Origin: Pedobacter sp. R20-19
GTDB taxonomy: Bacteria; Bacteroidota; Bacteroidia; Sphingobacteriales; Sphingobacteriaceae
Direction: 5' to 3'
Length of the DNA: 64,000 nt
Assembly (NCBI RefSeq): GCF_000708265.2
Contig: NZ_JCKI01000002.1
Location: forward strand, 496,001-560,000
How positions within the stretch are numbered: position 1 is the stretch's first letter; every line of letters starts with the position of its first letter. The notes under the pieces were generated by a model. That model did no database searches. It was not told the DNA's origin and was given only the letters and a program-made list of their open reading frames with translations. Positions 51,989 to 61,037 of the stretch are shown here, in pieces. Position numbers and translations under genes: made by a program.

Positions 51989-53575
51989 ATGTCAATGCAC
52001 GAAATTGAAGACCTCGTCGAAGAAACTACTCATCTGGTAGACCGATCTTCTAACGATGGTTTAATAACTAAGCGAGACATCTTATTTAATTTGTACCGTT
52101 TAGAAGCATTTTTTGATACCAGTTATACTCATTTCAGAGTGATGGATATTTTGGTTAAAAATCGGTTTGTTTATCAAATCCCCATAGCAAAATACCCGCA
52201 ATTGGGCATTACCGATGAACAGCTTCCTACAGATGAGTATGGTGATTGGGTGTATGATCAGGATCAAAAGGAAATGGGTTATGCACAAAGCAAAAATGGC
52301 GAGATGTACCTGTATTGTGATGCTGGAGATTGGTTTTGGAAGCGTTTATGTGAACTTGATATTTTGCCGAAAACAGATCGTGAAAGTCCGCAAAGGCTAT
52401 CGATACCGCAACTTGTTAAAATTATGATGCTGGAGGCAGAAAGGCAACAGCATGATGATTTGTTGAAACAATGGTATAACTTACTTGTAAATGCCATTTT
52501 AGAAGGCGATTTTGGAGAAGATGAAGGTATACCAGGCACATTTACTGGTTTTTTAAGGCATGATCATCTTCCTGAAATCCGGGATATTGCAATGCGCAAC
52601 CGGCTAGATAAGCAGAAAACAAGTGAAAATGAAGGGGATTATTTGTCGTTCCCGGCTTTAAAAATCAATCTTTTAGATACAACCAGCGTAGAGGAAGCCT
52701 ACAAAATCCGTTACCTGCTCGAACTTTCAAAAGATATTGCCACGCTGGAAAGTGCATACAGGAAAGATCAGCTTGCTTTAGAAACAGGACATGAAAAGAT
52801 AAAACTCATCCAACCCGTTATTGATCGTCATCTGGTACCTTTAAATTGGAAATACCTTCAAACAGATCATAGAGAAACCTGGCTTTGGTATCAGGATCTT
52901 AGCGATGATCAATATGGAGGCCCAGGTCATCGCCTGTTTATTCAGCTTCAGCTGGATGTGGAAGAAAATACCCTGTTCTGTAAACTTGCAATACAACATA
53001 GTTTAATTTTGAAATGGCAAGAAAAGCAGGCTTCGCTTTTACCAAAAGACTGGCATTTTCATTATGATTTATCCGGCTGGCTTTCTGATGATTTTAGCAA
53101 TAAGAATAAACATTTAAGCAGTTGGGGAAGCTGGAAGTTTGATTTGAAAGCATCAGAAAAAGTGTTGATAGGTCATTTGGAGAATCTGATTGAAGGCCTG
53201 GAACAAACTGATTATTTTAATTTCGTATTGGCAGCGTTTCCTGAAAAATTTCTAGCACAAGATCTACAAAGAATTTTATACCTGTTGGATGAAGGGGAGG
53301 ATGGCACCGGAATTATTCCGAAATACGTATTGTTCGATAGCAAAATCACCACCTTAATCGCTTTTGCCAAATGGGCTGCAGAAAATAATGATGTGCAGCA
53401 AGCCGAAAAAATAATGAATCAGATTGAGGAAATGGCAGCAACACAGGATGTGTCTGCGCTTCAGAAAGAGGTCATTATTGATCCATTACTGCGTCTGTGG
53501 CATCAAAAGAAAACTATTATGTTTCCAGCGGTTTGGCATCTTTATCTGGTGAAATCTCTCAGGGAGGAAAAATAA
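51989..53575 (+). CDS. Large hypothetical protein downstream of SUFU
   Basis: 528 aa, soluble. There is an N-terminal helical part (EIEDLVEETTHLVDRSSNDG), a central WLWYQDLSDDQYGGPGHRLF segment and a helical C-terminus. There is no signal peptide, no membrane helix and no known motif. Close coupling to the SUFU gene suggests a joint role, possibly a second immunity or adaptor protein. Confidence 0.65.
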   Translation: MSMHEIEDLVEETTHLVDRSSNDGLITKRDILFNLYRLEAFFDTSYTHFRVMDILVKNRFVYQIPIAKYPQLGITDEQLPTDEYGDWVYDQDQKEMGYAQSKNGEMYLYCDAGDWFWKRLCELDILPKTDRESPQRLSIPQLVKIMMLEAERQQHDDLLKQWYNLLVNAILEGDFGEDEGIPGTFTGFLRHDHLPEIRDIAMRNRLDKQKTSENEGDYLSFPALKINLLDTTSVEEAYKIRYLLELSKDIATLESAYRKDQLALETGHEKIKLIQPVIDRHLVPLNWKYLQTDHRETWLWYQDLSDDQYGGPGHRLFIQLQLDVEENTLFCKLAIQHSLILKWQEKQASLLPKDWHFHYDLSGWLSDDFSNKNKHLSSWGSWKFDLKASEKVLIGHLENLIEGLEQTDYFNFVLAAFPEKFLAQDLQRILYLLDEGEDGTGIIPKYVLFDSKITTLIAFAKWAAENNDVQQAEKIMNQIEEMAATQDVSALQKEVIIDPLLRLWHQKKTIMFPAVWHLYLVKSLREEK

Positions 53576-53602
53576 TTTTTCCAGCGGATCTAAAAGATTT
53601 TC

Positions 53603-53796
53603 GCAGAATAGGGTGTTAAAATCTGCGATAATCATTTAAAACGGTATCATCATGCTAGATTTAGCGTCATTCTGAATTCATTTCAGAACAGCATCTATTT
53701 AGATAAGATCCTGAATCAAGTTCAGGAGGACGACTCTACGCAGATTCTGAAGACTTCAGCAGAATAGGGTGTTAAAATCTGCGATAATCATTTAAA
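53603..53796. repeat. Palindromic element bracketed by a 38-bp exact direct repeat
   Basis: 53603-53640 and 53759-53796 are identical (38 bp, beginning GCAGAATAGGGTGTTAAAAT). Between them lies a copy of the dispersed element (53647-53734: CATGCTAGATTTAGCGTCAT, TTCTGAATTCATTTCAGAA and TCCTGAATCAAGTTCAGGA hairpins). The whole gap 53576-53954 has no gene. Confidence 0.7.
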
Positions 53797-53954
53797 TCTG
53801 CGGGACTGACCTTTAGAATAATGTAAGAAATAATATTTATTATTGTATTAAAGGGCTTACAATGGTATCCTTTTCTTAACTATCTAAATATTTTTTAACG
53901 TATCGGTAATCGGATGCAGATGATGTGCATTCTATTGCCATTTCTCTCCATTAA

Positions 53955-55811
53955 ATGAAAAATAAAGGCATTAGTGTGATCATGCCCACGTATCAGCATG
54001 GCGCATTTATCTCACGGGCAATTGCCAGTTTACAGTTTCAAACCTTTCGCGAATGGGAACTGATCATCATCGTTGATGGCAGTACTGATGCAACAAGAGA
54101 TGTGATCAACTGCTATCTCAGCGATGATCGAATAAAATACCTGTGCAATAAATCAAATAAGGGCTTGGGTGCTGCCATTAACCAGGGGCTGGATCATGCC
54201 TCGTATGATTATATTAGCTACCTGCCTTCTGATGATGTATACTTTGAAGATCATCTTCAGTCGCTATGGAATCTGGCACTGTCCAATCCGGGAGCTGCTT
54301 TTTTCTGTTCGGGTGCAAAACATAATTATCAGGATGATCATAGTGGCAGTGGCGGACAAAAGTGTTTTGGGCTTTTTATAGATATTGGGTATCAGCTGGT
54401 GCAGGTAATGCACAAAAAAACAGATCACAGATGGTTGGAAAGGAGCGAATTGGTAACGGATAGTCTGAATAATATGTTCTGGAATAAATTGCTAAATGGA
54501 ACCGAGCCTAAGTTTACTATGAAAATTACTGCCGAATGGACTTCTCACCCCAGTCAGCGACATAAAATTATTAGCGAGCGTTGGGGCGGCGGGATTAATC
54601 TATACAAGCAGTTTTACCAGATCAATCAAAAATTGAAATTCAAATCGGCTTTTGGCGGATTAATAGATGAACACGTAGAATATTTAGACTTTGATCATCG
54701 TCCTGTGATTTCAAATGAGCCATCCTTAAAAATCCTTTTGGTAGGTGAGCTGGCCTATAATGCTGAGCGGGTTTTGGCTTTTGAAGAAAAGGGCCATCAG
54801 TTATATGGTTTATGGATGGATGAGCCCTCTTTTTATAACGCGGTTGGTCCACTTCCTTTTGGCAATATCATCGACATCCCTAAAGAGAATTGGCAACAAA
54901 CTGTACAAAATCTCAAACCAGATATCATTTATGCGCTCTTAAATTTTAGGGCAATACCATTTATTCATGAAGTGCTCCGTGCAGATTTAGGGATTCCTTT
55001 TGTGTGGCATTTTAAAGAAGGTCCGTTTTTTTGCAGGCAAAAAGGCTTGTGGGATAAAATGATTGATCTTTTTCAGTATGCTGACGGAACGATTTATCTG
55101 AATGAGGAAATTAAGCGCTGGTATGAAGAGTTTTTTCATTTTGATGTACCGTTGAGTATGATCTTAGATGGAGATTTACCTCATGTTGAACGGTTTAAAG
55201 GAAAGCCAAGCAGTTTGATTTCGGAGCAGGATGGGGAGATTCATACCGTAGTTCCGGGAAGGCCGATGGGGCTATCACCAATTGATGTTCAGGAATTGGC
55301 TAAAAGGAAAATCCATTTACATCTTTATGGAGATTTCTACCACAGTGTTTATAAATCATGGATTGATGAGGCCAATTTATTGGCTCCAGGCTATCTCCAT
55401 CTGCATCCGGCATGTTCGCCACAGCACTGGGTAGCAGAACTTTCTAAATATGATGCGGGCTGGCTTCATATTTACGATTCGGAAAATTTTGGGGAGTTGA
55501 TGAAAGCAAGTTGGCTAGATCTCAACTACGCCGCGAGGATGTCTACACTTGGTGCTGCCGGGCTCCCGATGATTCAGCGGAATAATACCGGGCATATCTG
55601 CGCTTCTCAATCTTTTACCTGTAAAAATGGATTTGGGATTTTTTATCATTCTTATGATGATCTGGCTGTGCAGCTCAGTAATAAGGAACAGATGAATCGC
55701 ATAAAGCAGGAAATGTGGGATAAAAGAGAAATCCTGAGTTTTAACTATCATATTGATGATGTTTTATCTTTCTTTAGAGAGGTGATTGAATCAAAGAAAA
55801 CGATGCATTAG
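53955..55811 (+). CDS. Bimodular glycosyltransferase: GT2 plus GT-B domain
   Basis: 618 aa. Residues 1-240 form a GT2 (GT-A) domain: ISVIMPTYQHGAFISRAIAS, then ELIIIVDGSTDATRD and the metal-binding SYLPSDDVYFEDH. Residues 258-612 resemble a GT-B glycosyltransferase: ILLVGELAYNAERVLAFEEK, IPFVWHFKEGPFF, HLHLYGDFYHSVYKSW and YAARMSTLGAAGLPMIQRNN. It is isolated, with no polysaccharide locus around it. The acceptor is unknown. Confidence 0.75.
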   Translation: MKNKGISVIMPTYQHGAFISRAIASLQFQTFREWELIIIVDGSTDATRDVINCYLSDDRIKYLCNKSNKGLGAAINQGLDHASYDYISYLPSDDVYFEDHLQSLWNLALSNPGAAFFCSGAKHNYQDDHSGSGGQKCFGLFIDIGYQLVQVMHKKTDHRWLERSELVTDSLNNMFWNKLLNGTEPKFTMKITAEWTSHPSQRHKIISERWGGGINLYKQFYQINQKLKFKSAFGGLIDEHVEYLDFDHRPVISNEPSLKILLVGELAYNAERVLAFEEKGHQLYGLWMDEPSFYNAVGPLPFGNIIDIPKENWQQTVQNLKPDIIYALLNFRAIPFIHEVLRADLGIPFVWHFKEGPFFCRQKGLWDKMIDLFQYADGTIYLNEEIKRWYEEFFHFDVPLSMILDGDLPHVERFKGKPSSLISEQDGEIHTVVPGRPMGLSPIDVQELAKRKIHLHLYGDFYHSVYKSWIDEANLLAPGYLHLHPACSPQHWVAELSKYDAGWLHIYDSENFGELMKASWLDLNYAARMSTLGAAGLPMIQRNNTGHICASQSFTCKNGFGIFYHSYDDLAVQLSNKEQMNRIKQEMWDKREILSFNYHIDDVLSFFREVIESKKTMH

Positions 55812-55855
55812 CATTGCGTTCATCTATCTGTCGGGATAGGAATCGGGTATTGTTT

Positions 55856-56745
55856 CGGTTGGTGAGACACCAACCGATAGGCGTATAGGTCGTATTCTCG
55901 ACTGGAGCGCCTGCCTTTTTCAGGCAGCAGCGAAACGGAGAGATCTTTGAAATCAGGTCTTATTGATCAATCTAATTTTAGGTTTCAAAGATTTCTCGGC
56001 TGCGCTCGAAATGACGAGTTTTTTGAGGCGATAAACCACGCCGCCTATTAACTTACCTATCGGTCTGGTGTCTCACCTACCTAATTAATGTGATTATAGC
56101 TTCGGTAAATATTTTTATCATCGACCTTTCCATTTCAGGGAAAGGTGTTGATAGGCGGATAGGGGTTAATTTACTCCAAGGTCGCCTTCTCGACTGGAGC
56201 GCCTGCCTTTTTCAGGCAGCAGCGAAATGGAGAGATCTTTGAAGTCAAGATTGATCAATCTAATTCACGATTTCAAAGATTTCTCGGCTGCGCTCAAAAT
56301 GACGAGTTTTTCGAGGCTATAAACCACGCCGCCTATTAGCTTACCTATCAGTCTGGTGTCTCACCGGCCGAAATTAATGTGATTATAGCTTCGGTAAATA
56401 TTTTTATCATCGCCCTTTCCCTTTCAGGAGAAAGTTGCCGATAGGCGGATAGGGGTTAATTTACACCAAGGTCGTCTTCTCGACTGGAGCGCCTGCCTTT
56501 TTCAGGCAGCAGCGAAACGGAGAGATCTTTGAAATCAGGGTTGATCAATCTAATTGAGGTTTCAAAGATTTCTCGGCTGCGCTCGAAATGACGAGTTTTT
56601 CGAGGCGATAAACCATGCCGCCTATTAGCTTACCTATCGGTCTGGTGTCTCACCGGCCGAAATTAATGTAATTATAGCTTCGGTAAATATTTTTATCATC
56701 ACCCCTTCCATTTCAGGGAAAGGTGCCGATAGGCGGATAGGGGCT
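55856..56745. repeat. Three tandem ~290-bp palindrome-rich units
   Basis: Units start with TCTCGACTGGAGCGCCTGCC at 55896, 56188 and 56478 (periods 292 and 290 bp). Each contains the GCCTGCCTTTTTCAGGC hairpin, an inverted pair GAGATCTTTGAAATC / GATTTCAAAGATTTCTC, the CGGCTGCGCTCGAAATGACG module, CGCCTATTAGCTTACCTATC, TCTGGTGTCTCACC, and ATAGGCGGATAGGGG. A perfect hairpin CGGTTGGT-GAGAC-ACCAACCG (55856-55876) opens the array. The right part of unit 1 (56056-56077) is complementary to 55861-55880. No unit has a credible ORF. The copies differ by scattered substitutions. Confidence 0.85.
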
Positions 56746-56766
56746 TAAACCACCCCGCCCATTGGG

Positions 56767-56793
56767 CACCCCTCCTTAAAAAAAGGAGGGGTG
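56767..56793. terminator. Strong hairpin CACCCCTCCTT
   Basis: CACCCCTCCTT (56767-56777), a 5-nt A loop and AAGGAGGGGTG (56783-56793) form a perfect 11-bp stem just downstream of the 170-aa gene on the minus strand. It lacks a T-run, so it may be a terminator or another dispersed palindrome. Confidence 0.5.
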
Positions 56794-56837
56794 TATCGAT
56801 TGCCATAACCTATCAGTTAGTGATACAGCTACTCAAA

Positions 56838-57350
56838 TTAATTGATTTGAATTCTTTGTTTAAAAGCGGTATGCCAGGCATCGCAATTTGTAAACCAATC
56901 ATAAATCATTTTATATGCAGCGGTAATTTCGGCAGAAAAGTTTAGGGTTGCACCTTCATAACCTTCTTCTTGAAAGATGTAGGCATTTAAGCCATAATAT
57001 AACAGTTCGGATAGGTGCTCTACATCAAAATTGCCGACGGCTTGCAATTGATAAGTCTGGCTTTGGGCATATTGCTGAAAGGTGTCTTCATTGGCTAAAG
57101 GTTTGGTTTTGGCAAACAGGCTGATGATATTGTTTACATCATAAAGTGCGTTGGCAATAGTAATGGGTTTGTGTTTGCCTGAACGAGGATCGGGCCCGGT
57201 AGTTGCGCTGAGCATTTCAGTAAGTATTTGATTTACATCCGATAAACTATTCATTTCAAAATAGCCTCCAATAAGTTTCCGGAATTCTGTTACAGCTACT
57301 ACCTGATTTGGGAGCTGTGTGTTTGGGTTTTTACAATTGTCGTTTAGCAT
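56838..57350 (-). CDS. Hypothetical protein between two repeat arrays
   Basis: 170 aa, soluble, mostly helical (VVAVTEFRKLIGGYFEMNSL, PITIANALYDVNNIISLFAK), with no signal peptide and no recognised family. ATG 57350 is the first Met; its G begins the right arm of a 14-bp inverted repeat. The next Met is residue 33, so the start could be later. The gene lies between the 290-bp triple array and the 21-bp minisatellite. Confidence 0.6.
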   Translation of the reverse strand: MLNDNCKNPNTQLPNQVVAVTEFRKLIGGYFEMNSLSDVNQILTEMLSATTGPDPRSGKHKPITIANALYDVNNIISLFAKTKPLANEDTFQQYAQSQTYQLQAVGNFDVEHLSELLYYGLNAYIFQEEGYEGATLNFSAEITAAYKMIYDWFTNCDAWHTAFKQRIQIN

Positions 57351-57440
57351 AACATTGATAAAAAGATCCTGAGACGCTGCTAAACGACAATTAACTCTTT
57401 ACAGAGAAAATATAGATGCGGGACTACCGCTCGTCTCAGG
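57335..57440 (-). promoter_or_regulatory. Interleaved inverted repeats over the start codon, possible RNA switch or pseudoknot
   Basis: In mRNA order (minus strand): A CCTGAGACG (57440-57432), B AATTGTCGTTTAGC (57392-57379), A' CGTCTCAGG (57376-57368), B' GCTAAACGACAATT (57348-57335). A/A' is a perfect 9-bp pair and B/B' a perfect 14-bp pair. The order A-B-A'-B' means they form either a pseudoknot or two exclusive folds. B' includes the G of the ATG and codons 2-5, so B/B' pairing would hide the start. Confidence 0.5.
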
Positions 57441-57554
57441 AATATTGTTAAAAATTGAATTGCTTACTTAATTGCTTCTCTTTTAAGATTTGTAAAATAT
57501 GTTAATTATCATTTAGCATCGCTAAGATAAATACAATAAAATCAATCTACAAAA

Positions 57555-57562
57555 TATTTTTG
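57555..57562 (+). promoter_or_regulatory. -7 box TATTTTTG before the 21-bp array
   Basis: TATTTTTG matches TAnnTTTG and lies 16 nt before an ATG (57579) that opens a frame through the tandem array. A matching -33 box is not seen. Confidence 0.35.
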
Positions 57563-57578
57563 CTCAGATAACGCATAA

Positions 57579-57969
57579 ATGAAGGCAGTTCAGAACTTGC
57601 AGTTAACAGTTCTATCAGCGCGGTTAACAACATTATACTTGCAGCTGGTAGGTTTATGCTTGCAGTTGATAGTTCTATACTTTCAGTTCATAGTTCTGAA
57701 CTTGCAGCTCATAGTTCTATACTTGCAGTTAGCAGTTCTATGCTTTCAGTTCGCAGTTCTGAACTTGCAGTTAACAATATTATACTTGCAGTTGGTAGGT
57801 TTGTGCTTTTAGTTCATAGTTCTGAACTTGCAGTTCAAAGTTGTATACTTTCAGTTGATAGTTCTATCAGCGCAGTTAACAACATTATGCTTGCAGTTGG
57901 CAGGTTTATGCTTGCAGTCAATAGTTCAGATCATGCAGCTGATAGTTCTGTACTTGCAGTTCACTGCGC
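57579..57969. repeat. 21-bp minisatellite, about 19 copies
   Basis: Consensus CTTGCAGTTGATAGTTCTAT plus one base repeats with a strict 21-bp period over about 390 bp, with substitutions but no indels. A longer pattern is superposed: TCTATCAGCGCRGTTAACAA is repeated 252 bp apart (57611 and 57863; 12 x 21), and TTAACAAYATTATACTTGCA 147 bp apart (7 x 21). Two plus-strand frames are open across it. 57579-57812 encodes a Leu-rich heptad pattern (LQLIVLY). 57656-57997 encodes heptads like ILAVDSS. Neither looks like a known protein. Confidence 0.85.
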
Positions 57970-58023
57970 TGGCCCATGCGTGTCGCTTGTGAAATAAAGA
58001 TTAGGATGCACCAGTATCAAATC

Positions 58024-58212
58024 CACACGCGGCACGCGTGCGCCAGCAAGGGGATTTACTATCGTTGGCACGCATATGCAAGAAAGGGTTTTCTATCCGA
58101 ATCGTTATGCTGAATTCAGTTCAGCATCTTTCTTTGATAAGATCCTGAAACAAGTTCAGCATGACGATCTCAGGATAGAATCATCATACTGAATTCATTT
58201 TAGAACAGCACC
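58024..58212. repeat. GC-rich CACACGCGGCACGCG block and dispersed hairpins
   Basis: CACACGCGGCACGCGTGCG (58024-58042) has a 17/19 inverted match at 61268-61286, across the NACHT gene. It is followed by TGCTGAATTCAGTTCAGCA (hairpin), ATCCTGAAACAAGTTCAG and CATGACGA blocks of the dispersed repeat family. No gene lies in 57998-58253. Confidence 0.65.
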
Positions 58213-58253
58213 TAATTCATATGCAATATGCGGCGTGAGATAAAGGGACTTAA

Positions 58254-61037
58254 TTAGTCTTCTTCGTCAAAGTCTAATTCGGATGCCATCACTCGTTCGT
58301 ATAAATTAAGTTTGTCTACACTCAGCTTGCTAGTATTAAATTTGGTTATGTCAATATTTCTTCCTTGCCTAATTACTTGTATAAGTATTTCAGAAATTTC
58401 TAAATCTGGATGCCGACTGAATTCAGCAAACTGTTTATCAAGATTTTCTATATCTAGAGAGAATCCGATATCGATTTTTGATATTCTAAAAGCTATCTCT
58501 TTGTATGTCATTCCCCATTTCTTTAATACAGAAAGTGCATCTTCTAGATTATAAAGATCTCTCTTTATCGTTTCTGAAATAAACGTTTCAAAATAAGAGC
58601 TAAACCTATATGTATCATAAACGGAAGGAAGATTTATAAAAATTTTCTCAATGCCAAAAAGTGATATAAATTCGTCAATAGTATCGAAGACTCTTTTAGG
58701 GTAAGGAATTGAAAATGTTTTGCTTAACGTGAAGAGATATGCATCAGTTCTACATATTTTTTCGAAAGTAGATGTGTCATCTAACATGTACTCTGAGCTT
58801 TCTTCGGTAAAGAGTGGATTTAATAATTCTAGGCGTAATATGTAGATATTTTTTAGTTGACTAGGCTTATCAATTTTAAGAGCCTCGAGTCTTTTTAATT
58901 CTTGGGTTACAAAATTTTTAACCTTCGAAGAGTGTCTAGTAGCCGATGTAATTGAATTGAATATAGAATTATTTCTTGTTCGGGCTAATTTTCTATGTTT
59001 ATCTTTATTGAATTCGTCAATATATTTAATCCCTTGGTTCACACATTTTTGTATTGCACTATTACTTACATTTTTAAGCTTATAAGAAATGTTAATTAGA
59101 AATGGGATACTGTTATTAGAAACCTCCAATTGTTTATTAATTATTTCATCAATAATATCATTGTCTGCCTGATCTTTATCAATTAAATTTAGGAGAAGTT
59201 CTAGAACAATAAACCAAAAGGGATTTCCTATATATATTGATATAATGTTATTTCTTTCGTTGACAAGGTGTTTTTTTTCAATATTCGAATAGATCCAGTA
59301 TGCTGTATAATATTCTAAAAATGTCTTATGTGTAAAGTTATTGTCAAAGTAAAGTGATCTCTTTTGAGCATATTCCATAAATGTATCTGCCAAATTATCA
59401 CAATCGTCCTCCTTTGAAATATTCAATCGAATTATAGATTTTGAAATTGTTTGTTTTGCCTTGCTATATGTTATGTTTGTGGACTTACTGCTTAATTCAT
59501 TATACTGCCAATGTGCTAAGTCTGCAAATAATTTATCTTTCTCTTTTAAAAGCTGAGAATCTAAATTTATTACTAAGTCTTTAGAGGCATCCCATTTATC
59601 AACTAACGTTTTTGTACAACTTTGATATATCTCCAATTTTGATTCAGGAAGTTTCAAAATGTTTCTATAAAGTATTACTATTAAAGATAAAAGTAAAGGA
59701 TTACTTATAAGTTCAAAATCAATTTCATACATCTTGCTAATAAATCCTTCGATTTCTTTTAAACGTATATCTTCTATCTCTTCTTCTTTTTCATACCATT
59801 TAATGACATATTCTTCAATTTTCACATGGTCAAATTGATCAATTAAAAGAGGGGCAAATGTTTCATTTAAGCTAGCCTCATCATAGCCGATTACTCTTGA
59901 AGTGGTTACTGAGTAGATATTATCAAATGTATTTTGAAAGTTCTCTATGTCATTTTTAGTCGCGATTTTATCTTGGATGTCAAATATTTCATCAAGACCA
60001 TCAAATAGTAAGATACATTTATTTTCTTTTAAGATATTTATCAGAATAGACTCTGTAATATTATTTATTTGATATTCATTTTCTAATAGAAATACAAGAT
60101 ATTTTAAAAATGAACCTTTGTTCTCCTTTTTAAATGCCAGATAATTTCTCAATTCAATTCTAAATGGTAGAAATCCTATTAATTTTCCAAAAAATCTTTC
60201 GTTCTCCTTTTTTAAGATGTCACATATTATTGATTTAATTACTATTGATTTCCCTGATCCAGGATTTCCTAAGATTACCAATCTTTTTCCTGTAACAAAT
60301 AAATCATCATACCCTATCCCATTACTTTTGCTATAGCTTAAATGGCTGATGTCAGAAAAAGTTTCTCCATCTTTGTATACCCTGAACAAAGGTTTAACGA
60401 AAATATCTGACAAATTTTTCCTTTGCTTTTTTATAGATATGTCGATTCCTAAACCAATAAAGTTAACTTGAGAAAGGTTATTAAGGGCATTATGAGTATA
60501 AGTTTTTATAAATTCACCAAAATCGAAAGAGTTTCCCATTCTGTCCTCAAGTATTTTGGAAATGCCAGAGAGTTTCTCAACTGTGATATCTGAATTCTGT
60601 GCGATATTTCTTATATTAATTCCTAATCCCTGAAAAACAATATATAATTCATTATTAGAAAATAGTTCATCAAATACTTTATCTTTCAAAAGTTCATTTT
60701 TAAGTGCCTCGATGAAATTTTTAATGAAGTATTCAGGAAGAGTAGTCGTATCAAAAATATTCTCAATTGTTGTGTCATCAATTTTTGAAATTTTGAATAG
60801 AAGTTTGAATAACTCTCCAAAAACCTCTTCTTTTTTAAAGAAAAATTCAATATTTCCTCCTAGCAAATTGGGGTAAGTCGATTGAAATTCAGTAGATACT
60901 TTTTTAACAGCTTTTCCAAATTTTTTATTAATTAAATCTGTGTTTGAAAGTTTTGAGGCTAAGGAATCAAATCCTTTATCACCCACCTTTCCTAGTATCC
61001 AGGTTCCAATACTAAAGGCGATTGTTTCTACGGGCAT
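58254..61037 (-). CDS. NACHT-domain NTPase (bacterial NLR-like), probable anti-phage protein
   Basis: 927 aa. The N-terminal region of about 240 residues is helical with a hydrophobic start (TIAFSIGTWILGKVGDKGFD). The NACHT domain has Walker A GNPGSGKS at 257-264, Walker B LLFDGLDE at 343-350, sensor-like TTSR and the NPLLLSLIVILYR helical segment. A later FTHKTFLEYYTAYWI is typical of STAND NTPases. About 300 helical C-terminal residues lack clear LRR or TPR periodicity. Bacterial NACHT proteins defend against phage. It is a single gene, noticeably more AT-rich than its neighbours, which suggests acquisition. Confidence 0.82.
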   Translation of the reverse strand: MPVETIAFSIGTWILGKVGDKGFDSLASKLSNTDLINKKFGKAVKKVSTEFQSTYPNLLGGNIEFFFKKEEVFGELFKLLFKISKIDDTTIENIFDTTTLPEYFIKNFIEALKNELLKDKVFDELFSNNELYIVFQGLGINIRNIAQNSDITVEKLSGISKILEDRMGNSFDFGEFIKTYTHNALNNLSQVNFIGLGIDISIKKQRKNLSDIFVKPLFRVYKDGETFSDISHLSYSKSNGIGYDDLFVTGKRLVILGNPGSGKSIVIKSIICDILKKENERFFGKLIGFLPFRIELRNYLAFKKENKGSFLKYLVFLLENEYQINNITESILINILKENKCILLFDGLDEIFDIQDKIATKNDIENFQNTFDNIYSVTTSRVIGYDEASLNETFAPLLIDQFDHVKIEEYVIKWYEKEEEIEDIRLKEIEGFISKMYEIDFELISNPLLLSLIVILYRNILKLPESKLEIYQSCTKTLVDKWDASKDLVINLDSQLLKEKDKLFADLAHWQYNELSSKSTNITYSKAKQTISKSIIRLNISKEDDCDNLADTFMEYAQKRSLYFDNNFTHKTFLEYYTAYWIYSNIEKKHLVNERNNIISIYIGNPFWFIVLELLLNLIDKDQADNDIIDEIINKQLEVSNNSIPFLINISYKLKNVSNSAIQKCVNQGIKYIDEFNKDKHRKLARTRNNSIFNSITSATRHSSKVKNFVTQELKRLEALKIDKPSQLKNIYILRLELLNPLFTEESSEYMLDDTSTFEKICRTDAYLFTLSKTFSIPYPKRVFDTIDEFISLFGIEKIFINLPSVYDTYRFSSYFETFISETIKRDLYNLEDALSVLKKWGMTYKEIAFRISKIDIGFSLDIENLDKQFAEFSRHPDLEISEILIQVIRQGRNIDITKFNTSKLSVDKLNLYERVMASELDFDEED

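Noticed and set aside
55896..56745. Insertion sequence or transposase remnant
   Set aside because: No frame in the 290-bp units encodes a transposase-like protein; only palindromic modules are visible.
57579..57997. CRISPR array
   Set aside because: The 21-bp units are contiguous with no unique spacers, and no cas genes are present.
57579..57997. Two overlapping ORFs (77 and 113 aa) as established genes
   Set aside because: Both frames stay open simply because the 21-bp unit lacks stops in them. No homologous protein is recognised, so they are described under the repeat only.
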